Positions 44,807-54,856 of a stretch of 64,000 nt of DNA are shown here, piece by piece. How positions within the stretch are numbered: the stretch's first letter is position 1; every line of letters begins with the position of its first letter. The stretch is taken from NCBI RefSeq assembly GCF_030758615.1, contig NZ_CP132381.1, positions 1,426,001 through 1,490,000 on the forward strand, in the 5' to 3' direction. The DNA comes from Gilliamella apis. Lineage in GTDB: Bacteria; Pseudomonadota; Gammaproteobacteria; Enterobacterales; Orbaceae. A program made the translations under genes and the position numbers. A model generated the notes under the pieces. It saw only the letters and a list, made by a program, of their open reading frames with translations, ran no database searches and was not told where the DNA came from.

Positions 44807-47800
44807 TTAATTTATTGAAATTGCATAAGTTTTAATTTCAAAAGGACTTAATTTTATTTTTAAATTCCCTTTATTTATGTTTTGATCAATAAAGTTCTCC
44901 ATCAAATCACACTCTCTCCACCAGTTGATTTTGTAGTGAGAGCTGATATTGACATTTTGTGTTCCACCGGAGAAATCATGAATTCTGAGAATTAACCAAT
45001 CACCTGATTCTGCTTTTTTCAAAGCATCAACCTGAACTAAATGATTATCTAATGTAAGAATTGATAGATTAGATGGCTTAATAAATGATTTTAATTTGCC
45101 ATCATAAATTCTTAGCGGTTCATTTAAGAACCAAGCTTCTTGGGCAACATGACCTTCTTGCCAATTCTTCGTATGAGGAAATAAAGAATATGTAAATTGA
45201 TGTTGTCCTTGGTCAGCTTGTAAATCAGGGCTTATAGCTGATTTGATGAGGGTTAATTGCATTATATTGTCTCTAATAGCATGACCATATTTGCAATTAT
45301 TTAATAGGCTGACGCCATAACCGTATTCTGATAAATCGGCCCATTGATGTGCTACACTTTCAAATTTTGCATAATCCCAACTAGTATTCCAAGTAGTTGA
45401 GCGTTTAACATTACCAAATTGAATGTCGTACGTTGCTTCAACTGCTCTAATATCGACTGGAAATACTGTTTTAAGTAGTTGATTGCAGTCATGCCAATCA
45501 ATATCAGTTATAAAATCAATTTTTGGATTATTACTATAGACTCGCATTTTCTGGCAAATTGAACTGTTATTAAAAATCCATTTAAATGTGATTTCACAAA
45601 TTAATGGCCCTAATTCAGTCAGTTCGACAGATTGTAACTGTACAACAGGTGATTTTTTCTGAATATGAAATATTTCAATATCCCAAGCATCATATTTCAT
45701 TGGTTTATCTTCATATACAGTCAATACATTGCCACAACCTGACAATACCTCTCGGTTATTCTTTTTATCAAAAATACGGGTAAGGTGGCCAAATTTATTC
45801 CACTTAATGAGATAAAAAGGTGTATCTATTTCATCATCATTATAGATAAAAGCATCTTTTGCCTTATTACTTTCAGATGTAACGTTATTTTCATAACTTA
45901 CATTTATACAACTTAGTGGCGCTATTGATGGTATTTCAACAAAATAACCATCATTTTGTTTTGATTTTTGTATAGTGAGATATTGATTGGAATCATCTTT
46001 TATAGTGAGATTTTCTGCATAAGTATCAAAATAAACAACGTCATTTTTTCTCATAAAGTTAGAGCTATTGATGATAATTTTGCTATTAACATCACTATCT
46101 GTAATATTTTTTAACAGAGGTCTAAGAATTTCGTTATGTCTATTATTTAAATCCTGAAATTCAAGTTTGGTATCTTGATAGACTTCATGTATAGATGAAC
46201 CAGGAATAATGTCATGAAATTGATTTCTCAGAATGAGTTTCCAACAATAATCTAGTTTATTTTTATCATAAACAGACCAGTCATTATTTAAGATTGAGTT
46301 AGTCGCCGATAACCATTCGATGAAACGAATATCTAATTCAGCTAATCGATTCGCTTTTTTAATTTGCGCTTGGCTGGTGTATGTTCCGCGATGAGTTTCA
46401 AAGTATAATTCGCCATCCCAAGTATGGAACCAATCATTGCTATGATTGATATTATCCTCTAGTTCATGAAAGAATTGCTTAACAGTACCAAATTGAATAT
46501 TAGGTAATACTGGCATTTTTTCGAATCGTTCTAATAATTCAAGCATCTGCTCATTTGGCCCACCACCACCATCACCATAACCAAATGGTAGCAACAGTGT
46601 TTTTGTTAAACCTTTATCTTTATAGTTATCCCATAACCCCTGAACAGATTTAGCATTAACAATGCCATTATAGGTATATCGTGGATGTCCTTCTTCAGGT
46701 GTTGTAACAAAATGCGCTAAAATATCACTGCCATCAATGCCTCGCCATTTAAAAGTATCGTGTGGCAGTTGATTAAATTCATTCCAACTAATTTTTGTTG
46801 TCATGAAATATTTAATGCCTGATTTTTTTAAAATTTGTGGTAATGCCCAAGAATATCCAAACACATCTGGTAACCATAAGCATTCAGGTGTTATGCCAAA
46901 CTCGGTTTCCATGAAATTTTTGCCATACATAATTTGTCTGACAAATGATTCACCAGAGGGTATATTACAATCAGCTTCAACCCACATAGCACCATCAACT
47001 TGCCAGCGCCCATCTTTGACACGTTGTTTTATTTGATCATAAATTTCAGGATAATCATTTTTAACATATTCATAGAGTTGTGGTTGAGACTGGAAAAAAT
47101 TATATTTTGGAAATTGTTTCATTAACTTCAAAACAGTCGAAAACGAGCGCGCACATTTTTCTCTGGTATGTTTTATTTGCCATAAAAAGGCGAGATCGAT
47201 ATGAGTATGGCCTACACAATTAATCACAACTGGCGATTTCACCGCATCTTTGCTGTAATTTTCTTCTAAATACCTAGATGCATTACTGATTGATTGGTAA
47301 AATTCTTTACTAGATGGGTTTTGCCAATTAATGAGTAGAAAAGCGCTATCTAATAGATTAAGTAATCGCGAATAATAAAAATCATTGTTAGAGATAACAT
47401 CTAATGTTTGTAATATAGCGGTAGAAGTCACGTACAAATCATGAGTGGCTTTATCTCTTAAACCGAAGGCAACTTGTTTTATACTGTTACCAACATGAAA
47501 CTCATCAAAATGTTGTCTAACTTTACCTTCAAGTACGCCTGACCATATACGAATATCAAATCTAATTGTTTTACCAGAAAAGTCGTCCGGAAATGAAATA
47601 ACATTATGGTTTTTATCTAAACCATGCCATGGTTTACCATTAACATAGAGTAACGCTTCATATTCATCACGTAGAAAAGATAATGAAAAATTAAAAAGAC
47701 CTATATGAGTGGAACGATTCGGATCGGTTTTAGGGAAAGTATGGCTTAACCTTAACCAAACATAGATATCCTTTTCTTTCCACTCAAATCCTTGCTCAAT

Positions 47801-47956
47801 ATTTTGCCAATCGGCATTTTCATTAGGGGGCGGGGCACCATTAACTCCTTTACGGTCATAACAAAAATCAAAACTTTGTATTGTTTGAATATCATGTAAT
47901 TCAAACCGCAATAGTTCTTCAACGCGTTGTTTTAATTTCCTTTCTGTAAAAAACAT
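44807..47956 (-). CDS. alpha-mannosidase, glycoside hydrolase family 38
   Basis: A 1049-residue cytoplasmic enzyme (no signal peptide). The GH38 catalytic domain (about 240-530) has GHTHIDLAFLW with metal-binding Asp near residue 254, QPQLYEYVK, and WLPDVFGYSWALPQ with the nucleophile Asp near 364. Middle three-helix and C-terminal beta domains follow. I start at 47956 because AGAGGG lies 6 nt upstream; a longer reading adds 13 residues without a ribosome site. With the GPH symporter it forms a mannoside-use operon under a CRP-like site. Confidence 0.92.
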   Translation of the reverse strand: MFFTERKLKQRVEELLRFELHDIQTIQSFDFCYDRKGVNGAPPPNENADWQNIEQGFEWKEKDIYVWLRLSHTFPKTDPNRSTHIGLFNFSLSFLRDEYEALLYVNGKPWHGLDKNHNVISFPDDFSGKTIRFDIRIWSGVLEGKVRQHFDEFHVGNSIKQVAFGLRDKATHDLYVTSTAILQTLDVISNNDFYYSRLLNLLDSAFLLINWQNPSSKEFYQSISNASRYLEENYSKDAVKSPVVINCVGHTHIDLAFLWQIKHTREKCARSFSTVLKLMKQFPKYNFFQSQPQLYEYVKNDYPEIYDQIKQRVKDGRWQVDGAMWVEADCNIPSGESFVRQIMYGKNFMETEFGITPECLWLPDVFGYSWALPQILKKSGIKYFMTTKISWNEFNQLPHDTFKWRGIDGSDILAHFVTTPEEGHPRYTYNGIVNAKSVQGLWDNYKDKGLTKTLLLPFGYGDGGGGPNEQMLELLERFEKMPVLPNIQFGTVKQFFHELEDNINHSNDWFHTWDGELYFETHRGTYTSQAQIKKANRLAELDIRFIEWLSATNSILNNDWSVYDKNKLDYCWKLILRNQFHDIIPGSSIHEVYQDTKLEFQDLNNRHNEILRPLLKNITDSDVNSKIIINSSNFMRKNDVVYFDTYAENLTIKDDSNQYLTIQKSKQNDGYFVEIPSIAPLSCINVSYENNVTSESNKAKDAFIYNDDEIDTPFYLIKWNKFGHLTRIFDKKNNREVLSGCGNVLTVYEDKPMKYDAWDIEIFHIQKKSPVVQLQSVELTELGPLICEITFKWIFNNSSICQKMRVYSNNPKIDFITDIDWHDCNQLLKTVFPVDIRAVEATYDIQFGNVKRSTTWNTSWDYAKFESVAHQWADLSEYGYGVSLLNNCKYGHAIRDNIMQLTLIKSAISPDLQADQGQHQFTYSLFPHTKNWQEGHVAQEAWFLNEPLRIYDGKLKSFIKPSNLSILTLDNHLVQVDALKKAESGDWLILRIHDFSGGTQNVNISSHYKINWWRECDLMENFIDQNINKGNLKIKLSPFEIKTYAISIN

Positions 47957-48051
47957 AATTCCCTCTAATATAGATAAATATACAAAAACAAACAATTGGT
48001 ATAATAAGTTAAATAATAAAGTTGTAGTTCACAAATATAAAAACCAAATTT

Positions 48052-48067
48052 GGTGACTGAGATCACA
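48052..48067. promoter_or_regulatory. CRP-binding site of the mannosidase operon
   Basis: On the minus strand TGTGATCTCAGTCACC matches TGTGA-N6-TCACA at all but the last base. It lies about 100 bp upstream of the mannosidase start, a typical distance for activation. Confidence 0.65.
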
Positions 48068-49060
48068 AAAATTTAATTTAATTAATTTAATAATCGGTTC
48101 TAAGTGTTTTTGAAAAGGTATAATAACTTTTAATTTTAACTGATTTATTGATAATAAATTTAAGAGGAGTTTTGATTAGTATAATAAAGTCTAATAGAAC
48201 AACTTTATCTATATGAATTTTTATTAGGATTTTGATTTTACTGTGAAAATGAAGAAAAATAAGCGATAATTGGTTGATGATGAAGTGTCTAATGTTAATA
48301 TTATCAATTGATAAGTAAACTGGTGATTTGTAAATTGGTTCATCAATAATAGATGAATTGGTAATACAAATTAGTTTTACTAAAATGATAGGATGAGGTT
48401 GCCCAAAAGGATAGATTTTCACCAAAAACACAGTCAAAATTATAATATTTATATTACTCATGTAAGTTGAAAATCATACATCTTATTTTATTAGAATGCT
48501 CAGTGTAAAATATTGAGGATAATTCGATTTCTTCGTTTAATAGTGACAATAAAGCGATGGTTGAAAATGATTTCATAGAATTTAATGTGAATATATTCAC
48601 TCTTAAACCTTTAAATGGTCATTTACTGTATTAAAAATTATATTTAAGAATCCATAATCGAGCAGTAACAGGTTCAAGTCCAGTTGTAAAATCTATCAAA
48701 AGTTTTATCACTATTTATTACTAATCAATAAGTTTGCTGAATGATTAAAAAGAACGGAATTAGGTTGTGTTTTTATACCTTATCATTGTTAAAAATGGTA
48801 AATTCACTATATAAAACGAGTTAGCTATCCATATTTGCTCAATTTTGAGGATTAAGGTTAAATCATTAAGAGCAAATTGCACCATTTAGGTGCATTGATT
48901 TTGATAATAGATAAAATCTTTCTTGATTAATTTTACTCTATTTTTAATAAGTTAAATAATTCATTGAGAATTTTTAGCGACAATTTAATTTTATTTAACT
49001 TGGTCTAGATTTTGCATGGTAAATAAAAGGATATTTATTTACTATCTATAAGGAAAAAAG
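48068..49060. other. gene-poor, decayed region before the asparaginase gene
   Basis: About 990 bp. A 124-codon minus-strand frame (48087-48461) encodes an Ile/Leu-rich low-complexity product and is not convincing. A plus-strand frame with several stops (e.g. TKMIG-stop-GCPKG) may be the remains of a gene. A tRNA-like fragment lies at 48653-48684 and a weak hairpin (TGCACC/GGTGCA) at 48878-48894. Confidence 0.45.
48653..48684 (+). repeat. degenerate tRNA-like fragment resembling attL/attR
   Basis: CATAATCGA and, after 9 diverged bases, GGTTCAAGTCCAGT match the anticodon-loop and T-arm segments of the tRNA-Ile2 at 16990 with identical spacing. This third copy may be the end of an older island at the same attachment site. 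Confidence 0.55.
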
Positions 49061-50104
49061 ATGAAATATAAAATAATACTTTTCACCACTCTATTCTTAA
49101 TGAGTACATTCTGTTTTGGTGAGACAAAACTTCCTCGTATTGTTATTTTGGCAACTGGAGGAACAATAGCCGGTTCGGCTGCAAGCAATACCGATACCGT
49201 TAGTTATAAAGCCGGTGAATTGGGCGTGCAAACATTAATTGATGCGGTTCCTGAATTAAAAAATATTGCTCAAATTGATGGTGAGCAAGTAGCTAATATC
49301 GGCAGTAATGATATGACCAGTGATATTATTTTAAAACTATCAAACCGTGTGAATGAACTATTAGCAAAAGATGATGTTGATGGCGTTGTAATTACCCATG
49401 GTACAGATACACTTGAAGAAACAGCCTATTTTCTTCATTTAACGGTAAAAAGTGATAAACCCGTTGTCTTGACCGCAGCCATGCGTCCCGCGACCGCTAT
49501 CAGTGCCGATGGACCAATGAATCTATTAGAAGCTGTGACATTGGCATCTACTTCAGAAGCTAAAGGGCGAGGTGTCATGGTTGTACTTAACGATAGAATA
49601 GGCTCAGCCCGATTTATAACGAAGACTAATGGCACAACCACAGATACCTTTAAAGCCGCAGAACAGGGATATTTAGGTGTTTTTATAGCAGCAAAACCAC
49701 ACTTTGAAACCAAAATTGACAAACTTCATACATCAAATTCTATTTTTGATCTTAGCGGTGTTAAAGCGTTACCTAAAGTGATTATTTTATATGGTTATCA
49801 GGATGATCCAGAGTATTTGTTCGATGCTGCTATCGAAAACCATGTAGATGGTATTGTTTATGCTGGTTCTGGAGCTGGCTCTACTTCTGTTAGAAGTGAT
49901 AGAGGCATAAAAAAAGCAGAAAATGCGGGTATTGTTGTTGTACGCTCATCTCGAACAGGTAGTGGGATAGTTCCTGTAAACAAAACATTACCAGGGTTAG
50001 TTTCAGATTCGCTTAATACTGAAAAAGCTCGAATTTTACTCATGACAGCATTAACTAAAACTAAAGATCCTGAATTAATTCAGCAATATTTTCATACTTA
50101 TTAG
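49061..50104 (+). CDS. ansB: periplasmic L-asparaginase (type II)
   Basis: A 347-residue enzyme hydrolysing asparagine (and slowly glutamine) to aspartate and ammonia. An N-terminal signal peptide ([17 protein letters not shown]) precedes [15 protein letters not shown], which holds the nucleophilic Thr. [17 protein letters not shown] near residue 107 holds the second Thr and Asp; [19 protein letters not shown] and GTGIVPVN-like [10 protein letters not shown] also fit. It is single and preceded by SD AAGGA. Export suggests nitrogen scavenging from outside. Confidence 0.93.
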   Translation: MKYKIILFTTLFLMSTFCFGETKLPRIVILATGGTIAGSAASNTDTVSYKAGELGVQTLIDAVPELKNIAQIDGEQVANIGSNDMTSDIILKLSNRVNELLAKDDVDGVVITHGTDTLEETAYFLHLTVKSDKPVVLTAAMRPATAISADGPMNLLEAVTLASTSEAKGRGVMVVLNDRIGSARFITKTNGTTTDTFKAAEQGYLGVFIAAKPHFETKIDKLHTSNSIFDLSGVKALPKVIILYGYQDDPEYLFDAAIENHVDGIVYAGSGAGSTSVRSDRGIKKAENAGIVVVRSSRTGSGIVPVNKTLPGLVSDSLNTEKARILLMTALTKTKDPELIQQYFHTY

Positions 50105-50382
50105 TTATCATGATTTATACTAATTCAAAGGGCTGCAAGATAGATACTTGTAGCTCAATCCGGATCAAAAACAAGTAAAAATTTGCTAGGGGCTATTTTG
50201 TTTGCACATTATCAGTGATAATAATTTTTTAAAATATAGATATCAATTTCACCATACCTAATTTGCTTTTTTAATAATATTAAACTAATCTAAATCCTTA
50301 AAAAAATTATTATTAAACAATTCTCCAACCGATTAATAGGGAGGTTTAATGATATTTTCAAGGATTAGAGGTGTTAAGCATT

Positions 50383-50832
50383 ATGAAATATTTATTTAAA
50401 GATTCTGTATTGATCGGTCTCTTTTTCATATTCTACTTTAGTATGGACATAACTTATTATGTTGTTTTAGAAAATCCTCATTCGTTTATTAGCAAAATAG
50501 GTAAGCCAACTGTTGATATTTTATTTGCTATAGCGGTTGTAGTTGAAATTATTTTCTTTCTTTCAATGTTGATAAAACTATTTGTTGCTAATAGTACACA
50601 TTTGTTAACCTCTTATTTAGGATTAATTTTAGGGCTAGCATTTTCTTTTATTTGGCTATTTATTTTATATATTTGTTTCGTCCGATTTCATAGTTGGGGA
50701 TGGAATGGTTTTGGATTTCTTGGTTGGGCGTTTTTGCCTGCGATTGGCTGTTTTATGAGTTATATTGTTTTAATACTTATCAGAATGTTATATTTTTTAT
50801 ATTGTGTTTTATTTGTTGAAAGATCTAAATGA
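50383..50832 (+). CDS. tandem four-helix membrane protein, copy 1
   Basis: A 149-residue protein with four hydrophobic segments (about residues 9-29, 43-65, 77-99 and 115-140) separated by short loops. I do not recognise a family. It is a clear paralogue of the next gene: shared are KYL-KD at the start, FFL-xxLIKLF, TSxLGLxxGLxFSF near residue 85, and the GCFxxYIxLxLI segment. The start at 50383 is chosen by alignment to copy 2; a GTG four codons upstream overlaps an AGAGG motif. Confidence 0.6.
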   Translation: MKYLFKDSVLIGLFFIFYFSMDITYYVVLENPHSFISKIGKPTVDILFAIAVVVEIIFFLSMLIKLFVANSTHLLTSYLGLILGLAFSFIWLFILYICFVRFHSWGWNGFGFLGWAFLPAIGCFMSYIVLILIRMLYFLYCVLFVERSK

Positions 50833-51016
50833 AATTTTTTTGATTAACTGTCATTTTTAGATATTGCTTAAGAGAATTATTTAACCATCTAAAGTAGAAT
50901 GAATAACTGATTATTAAGCAGTTAAATATTAATTTTATCAGAGTGTAACCATATCTAATTGGATGGGATTTTTTAGGTTAATAGTGAAGTTAACTTAAGT
51001 TTTTTAAGGATTAATT

Positions 51017-51487
51017 ATGCCAAAAATTATTAAATATTTATCTAAAGATAAATTATGGATTTGTCTTTTTTGGGTTGCTTATTTGACATTTATAGTCACT
51101 TTTAATATTTTTTCTTTAAGAAGCGAATTCTACATTAGTGATGCAGCTCCACATATCCTTTTTATAATATTTTGTATAATAATAATCTCTGAAATTGTTT
51201 TTTTCCTAATACAATTAATAAAATTATTTATTATCCCTCAGACACATGTATTAACTTCTTTTTTAGGATTATTTTGTGGATTAGTTTTTTCTTTTTGTTG
51301 GTTTGGTATTTTATATTTTTATTTTGAGTATGTTAGTAATGGTTACGATGATATAGGATTCATCATTGCGATGTTCATTCCTGTACTCGGTTGTTTTTTC
51401 GGTTACATTATTTTAGTATTGATTAAAATATTAAGATGTTTATATTGTTATTTATCTGTTAAACAAGTCAATAACTCTTATCCGTAA
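51017..51487 (+). CDS. tandem four-helix membrane protein, copy 2
   Basis: A 156-residue paralogue of the preceding gene with the same four membrane segments; the loop between segments 3 and 4 (YFEYVSNGYDDIGF) differs most. SD AAGGA is 6 nt upstream. About 185 bp of non-coding DNA separates the copies. Function unknown; small tandem membrane proteins of this size can be immunity or stress proteins, but nothing in the sequence decides. Confidence 0.65.
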   Translation: MPKIIKYLSKDKLWICLFWVAYLTFIVTFNIFSLRSEFYISDAAPHILFIIFCIIIISEIVFFLIQLIKLFIIPQTHVLTSFLGLFCGLVFSFCWFGILYFYFEYVSNGYDDIGFIIAMFIPVLGCFFGYIILVLIKILRCLYCYLSVKQVNNSYP

Positions 51488-51823
51488 AATAGAATATTTT
51501 TAAAAAAAGTCTTTTAAAAAATTAGTTGAATTTTATTAAGTATTTGCCAGTTATTTTAAGATGATTATGTACCTTTTGTTATTTGTTAATTGCTTTTAAT
51601 ATTCCATTATTATCAATTTAAAATAAGATAGAATTACATTGCTGTTGTTATCAAGTATTCAAGCTTTGAAATCTAAATTTTTTTATATTTTAAAGCTATT
51701 TTAGCGAAGATATTGAGAGATTTATTCAATCTTGACTTGATTTTTGGTTCAATCAGCGTTTATATATTATTGTAATAAGCAAATCGGCTTATTATTTATA
51801 ACATTTTACTGGAGGAGCTTATA
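51488..51823. other. intergenic, no feature recognised
   Basis: 336 bp of AT-rich DNA upstream of the zinc-ribbon gene. It presumably holds that gene's promoter (TTTATATATTATTG near 51760 is a possible -10 area), but no certain element is visible. Confidence 0.4.
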
Positions 51824-52030
51824 ATGGTACAAAAATTTGCTGCATACGGTAGTGATGTTTCAGCTGGCACTTATAAATGTGCTGATTGTGGCTATGTATA
51901 TTCAAACCAAAGTAAAAAATCGTTACCCCCTTGTCCTGATCATAATAAAAAACCACATAGTAAGAATGGTTGGTATGTGGTGAGTGGTCAAGGTGATTCA
52001 GTAAAAGATCCTCATCATACTAAAAAATAG
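51824..52030 (+). CDS. small zinc-ribbon (rubredoxin-like) protein
   Basis: A 68-residue protein with YKCADCGYVYSNQSKKSLPP followed by CPDHNKKPH: a CxxC pair at residues 19-22 and a later C-P-D-H, likely a zinc ribbon in which the second knuckle uses Cys and His. It resembles low-molecular-weight zinc-ribbon proteins of enterics annotated after their rubredoxin-like metal site. GGAGG precedes the ATG by 8 nt, implying high translation. Function unknown. Confidence 0.75.
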   Translation: MVQKFAAYGSDVSAGTYKCADCGYVYSNQSKKSLPPCPDHNKKPHSKNGWYVVSGQGDSVKDPHHTKK

Positions 52031-52054
52031 CACTCGTTCTATGTTGTAACTTTG

Positions 52055-52081
52055 AAAGGTAACACTTAGTGTTACCTTTTT
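52055..52081 (+). terminator. rho-independent terminator after the zinc-ribbon gene
   Basis: AAAGGTAACAC / GTGTTACCTTT stem with a TTA loop and a T-run, 25 bp after the stop. Confidence 0.9.
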
Positions 52082-52448
52082 GGTCATTTGTCATCATCAT
52101 TAAATTTTATTCTTCAGTTTTTGTTTTTTGCCAATAACTTTATTTTAAAATTGTGATCTTTATCACGTTGAAAAATAAAAGCAATGTCTCGTCTATTGCT
52201 AAACCTACCTTTCATTATTACCTATGGCTAATTGAGAAATGACTTGATTTATAGTAATAAAAAATTAGTTGTAATCAATTTCAATCAAATATATCTCTTT
52301 CACTATAAAGTAAATTTAGTCATTTTTTGGCAATTTTGCAATTCTAATAAACTGCCAAGAAGATCACAATTTCATTACTATTTGATGCCTATACTAAGTC
52401 CAATATGTACTTATGGAAATAAAATTGTTTATCCTTTAGGAGGTAATA
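52082..52448. other. upstream region of the secreted glycosidase gene
   Basis: 367 bp holding a CRP-like site at 52152-52167. An overlapping open frame (52232-52564) runs into the glycosidase signal peptide in another frame and is not a gene. Confidence 0.5.
52152..52167. promoter_or_regulatory. CRP-binding site upstream of the secreted glycosidase
   Basis: TGTGATCTTTATCACG matches TGTGA-N6-TCACA at 9 of 10 positions. It is about 280 bp upstream of the glycosidase start, so a long leader or a distant promoter would be needed. Confidence 0.6.
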
Positions 52449-54362
52449 ATGAAAAAAAACATGAAAAAATTGGTTGTGTTAGGCATATTATCAGCATTGT
52501 GTTTACCAACAGGTGCAGCTTGGGCCAAAGATTATCAGTTATCAGGAAAAAATGCACAAGTTAAATTAGCTAAGGATGACAGTCAAAATAGTATTACAGC
52601 ACTAAATATTATCAATCCAGTTACTAATGATTCGGTGAAAATTGAAACGTTGTTTGAAATTGTTTTAGCATCCGGAGATAAGTTAACCGATAAAGATTTT
52701 TCACTGGATAAAGTGCAACAACAAGATACAGGCATGACATTAAATTACACTGGTCATGATATGTCGATTGAAACTGTCGTTAATCTAAATGATGATAAAC
52801 ATTTTGCGAGTTATGAATTAAGAATCACGCCTAAAAATAAAGCACTTTTAATGTCATCAGTTTCATTAATGCCATTCCATTCACAGGCACCATTTGTGTA
52901 TGGTTCAGTAGTAAGTTCACCGATTATTAGTGATACTTTTTTTATCATTCCAGAAAATCCACTAACCAATACAGTTGCTTATGAAGGCGGTGTATCACAA
53001 AAAATCCCACAAGCTATTCCACTGCAAGCTGAACACACTTTAAGTTATAAAACTTATATTGGTACTTATGAAAAAGGACAGTTAAGACGTAACATTAATC
53101 AGTTTATTGATAGTGTTCGTCAACGTCCATATAATCCATATTTACACTATAATTCATGGCTTGATATAGGATTCTTTAATCCTTATACCGAAAAAGAGGC
53201 TTTATTGAGAATAGATCAATATGGTGAGGAGTTGGTAAAAAAACGTCAGGTAAAATTGGATGGATATTTATTTGACGATGGTTGGGATAATCTAAAAGGA
53301 AACTGGGGATTTAGTACGAATTTCCCTAATGAATTTAATAATTTGAAAACAGCTTCTGATAAATATCAAACGGCACTCGGTATTTGGTTATCACCATGGG
53401 GCGGTTATAATAAACCACGTGATAAACGTGTTGCTAATGCGCCTGAATTTGGTTATGAAACTATGGATGGTAAATTAGCCTTGTCAGGGCCAAATTATTA
53501 TACTAACTTCCATAAACGAATCCTCGAATTGATTAATAATCAAAACATAACCATGTTTAAACTTGATGGAACGGGTAATGCTGATAAGGTTATTGCTGGT
53601 AGTCAATTTACTAGTGATTTTGATGCTGCAATCCATTTAATTGAAGATATGCGCAGTGCTAATCCAAATCTCTACATCAATTTAACCACCGGTACTCAAG
53701 CAACGCCATCATGGTTATTCTATGCCGATTCAATATGGCGAGGAGGGGATGATGTTAACTACTATGGACCTGGTAGCAAAGTGCAACAGTGGTTAACTTA
53801 TCGTGATGCTGAAACTTATCGTTCTATAGTTTTAAAAGGTCCGTTATTCCCGCTTAACTCCTTAATGTTGCATGGTATTGTCTATGCAAAACAAGCGAAA
53901 AATCTTGATCAAGAAAGTGAAACAGATTTTTCTGATCAGGTCTGGAGTTACTTTGCAACAGGTACTCAATTGCAAGAAATGTATATTACACCTGAATTAT
54001 TAACGACCCAAAATTGGGATACGCTAGCTACAGCCGCAAAATGGGCAAGAAATAATAAAGATGTTTTATTTGATAGCCATTGGATAGGTAAAGACCCGAC
54101 AAAATTAGGTGTATATGGTTGGGCCGGTTGGAGTAAAGATAAAGCAATCATCACTTTACGTAATCCGTCCGATAAACAGCAAGTTTATTATCTAGATTTG
54201 CAAAATGATTTAGAATTACCAACTAATGCAACTGACCGTTTTCAAATTAAAATTGATTATGCTAGTAAGTTACATGCAAAAAAACCAACAACTATTTCGA
54301 AAACAGCAATGTTAACGCTTGAGCCTTTTGAAACAGTTATCATGTCATTAACTCCACAATAA
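52449..54362 (+). CDS. secreted alpha-galactosidase-like glycoside hydrolase (clan GH-D type)
   Basis: A 637-residue protein with a signal peptide (KKLVVLGILSALCLPTGAAWA, cleavage after AWA). The N-terminal 210 residues look like the beta-sandwich of GH36-type enzymes, followed by a (beta/alpha)8 barrel: WLDIGFFNPYTEKEAL, KLDGYLFDDGWDN (about 275-290), GIWLSPWGGY, ITMFKLDGTGNAD with the likely nucleophile Asp near residue 373, and YADSIWRGGDDVNYYGPG, where an acid/base Asp is expected. Very strong SD AGGAGG. Likely acts in the periplasm or outside on galactosides or N-acetylgalactosaminides; the exact substrate is unknown. Confidence 0.7.
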   Translation: MKKNMKKLVVLGILSALCLPTGAAWAKDYQLSGKNAQVKLAKDDSQNSITALNIINPVTNDSVKIETLFEIVLASGDKLTDKDFSLDKVQQQDTGMTLNYTGHDMSIETVVNLNDDKHFASYELRITPKNKALLMSSVSLMPFHSQAPFVYGSVVSSPIISDTFFIIPENPLTNTVAYEGGVSQKIPQAIPLQAEHTLSYKTYIGTYEKGQLRRNINQFIDSVRQRPYNPYLHYNSWLDIGFFNPYTEKEALLRIDQYGEELVKKRQVKLDGYLFDDGWDNLKGNWGFSTNFPNEFNNLKTASDKYQTALGIWLSPWGGYNKPRDKRVANAPEFGYETMDGKLALSGPNYYTNFHKRILELINNQNITMFKLDGTGNADKVIAGSQFTSDFDAAIHLIEDMRSANPNLYINLTTGTQATPSWLFYADSIWRGGDDVNYYGPGSKVQQWLTYRDAETYRSIVLKGPLFPLNSLMLHGIVYAKQAKNLDQESETDFSDQVWSYFATGTQLQEMYITPELLTTQNWDTLATAAKWARNNKDVLFDSHWIGKDPTKLGVYGWAGWSKDKAIITLRNPSDKQQVYYLDLQNDLELPTNATDRFQIKIDYASKLHAKKPTTISKTAMLTLEPFETVIMSLTPQ

Positions 54363-54368
54363 CCTATA

Positions 54369-54404
54369 AAGTGTCTTACCTGAAAAGGTAAGGCACTTGA
54401 TTTT
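54369..54404 (+). terminator. hairpin terminator after the glycosidase gene
   Basis: AAGTGTCTTACC / GGTAAGGCACTT (one T-G pair) with a TGAAAA loop, followed by GATTTTC. Directly after the stop. Confidence 0.8.
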
Positions 54405-54856
54405 CTGCGATTTTATTTGCAATTATGTTTATTATTACAGATGAATTTAGTAGATAGATTTTGCCAAAAAAATTCAACTTATCCTGTATAACCTATATAT
54501 TTGGGTATCTCCGAATTAAAGCTTAATAATACCCAAATCTAATTAAAATTCATTGCTTATTTTTGTTGAAAGATTATTAAATTCAGGCAAAATTTATGAA
54601 GATCAATTAGATTCAATGATAAAAATAGTTAAAGTTGAAATGGTCAATATTTGTGTAGTTTAATATAAATTCTTACAATAAATTGTTAAGTTGGCTTTTT
54701 TTATCAGAAATATTGTGTAAGATAGCAGATAATTTTATTATTCACTATTATTTAGACTATTAAATAAATTAAAATATTTAAGATAACTATAAAAATCTAA
54801 TTATTTATCAATAGATTTGATTGGAAATAGAGTTATAAGGGATAAAGTAAGGAAAA
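54405..54856. other. intergenic, no gene
   Basis: About 450 bp of AT-rich DNA upstream of the small exported protein. An imperfect repeat of TATATTTGGGTAT-like and AATACCCAAAT strings (about 54497-54540) could form a hairpin. No open frame of note. Confidence 0.4.

Noticed and set aside
48087..48461. 124-codon minus-strand open frame before the asparaginase gene
   Set aside because: Ile/Leu/Lys-rich product with no motif and no ribosome site. AT-rich DNA gives such frames by chance; the region looks decayed.
52232..52564. 110-codon frame overlapping the start of the secreted glycosidase
   Set aside because: It runs in another frame through the glycosidase signal peptide and has no ribosome site.
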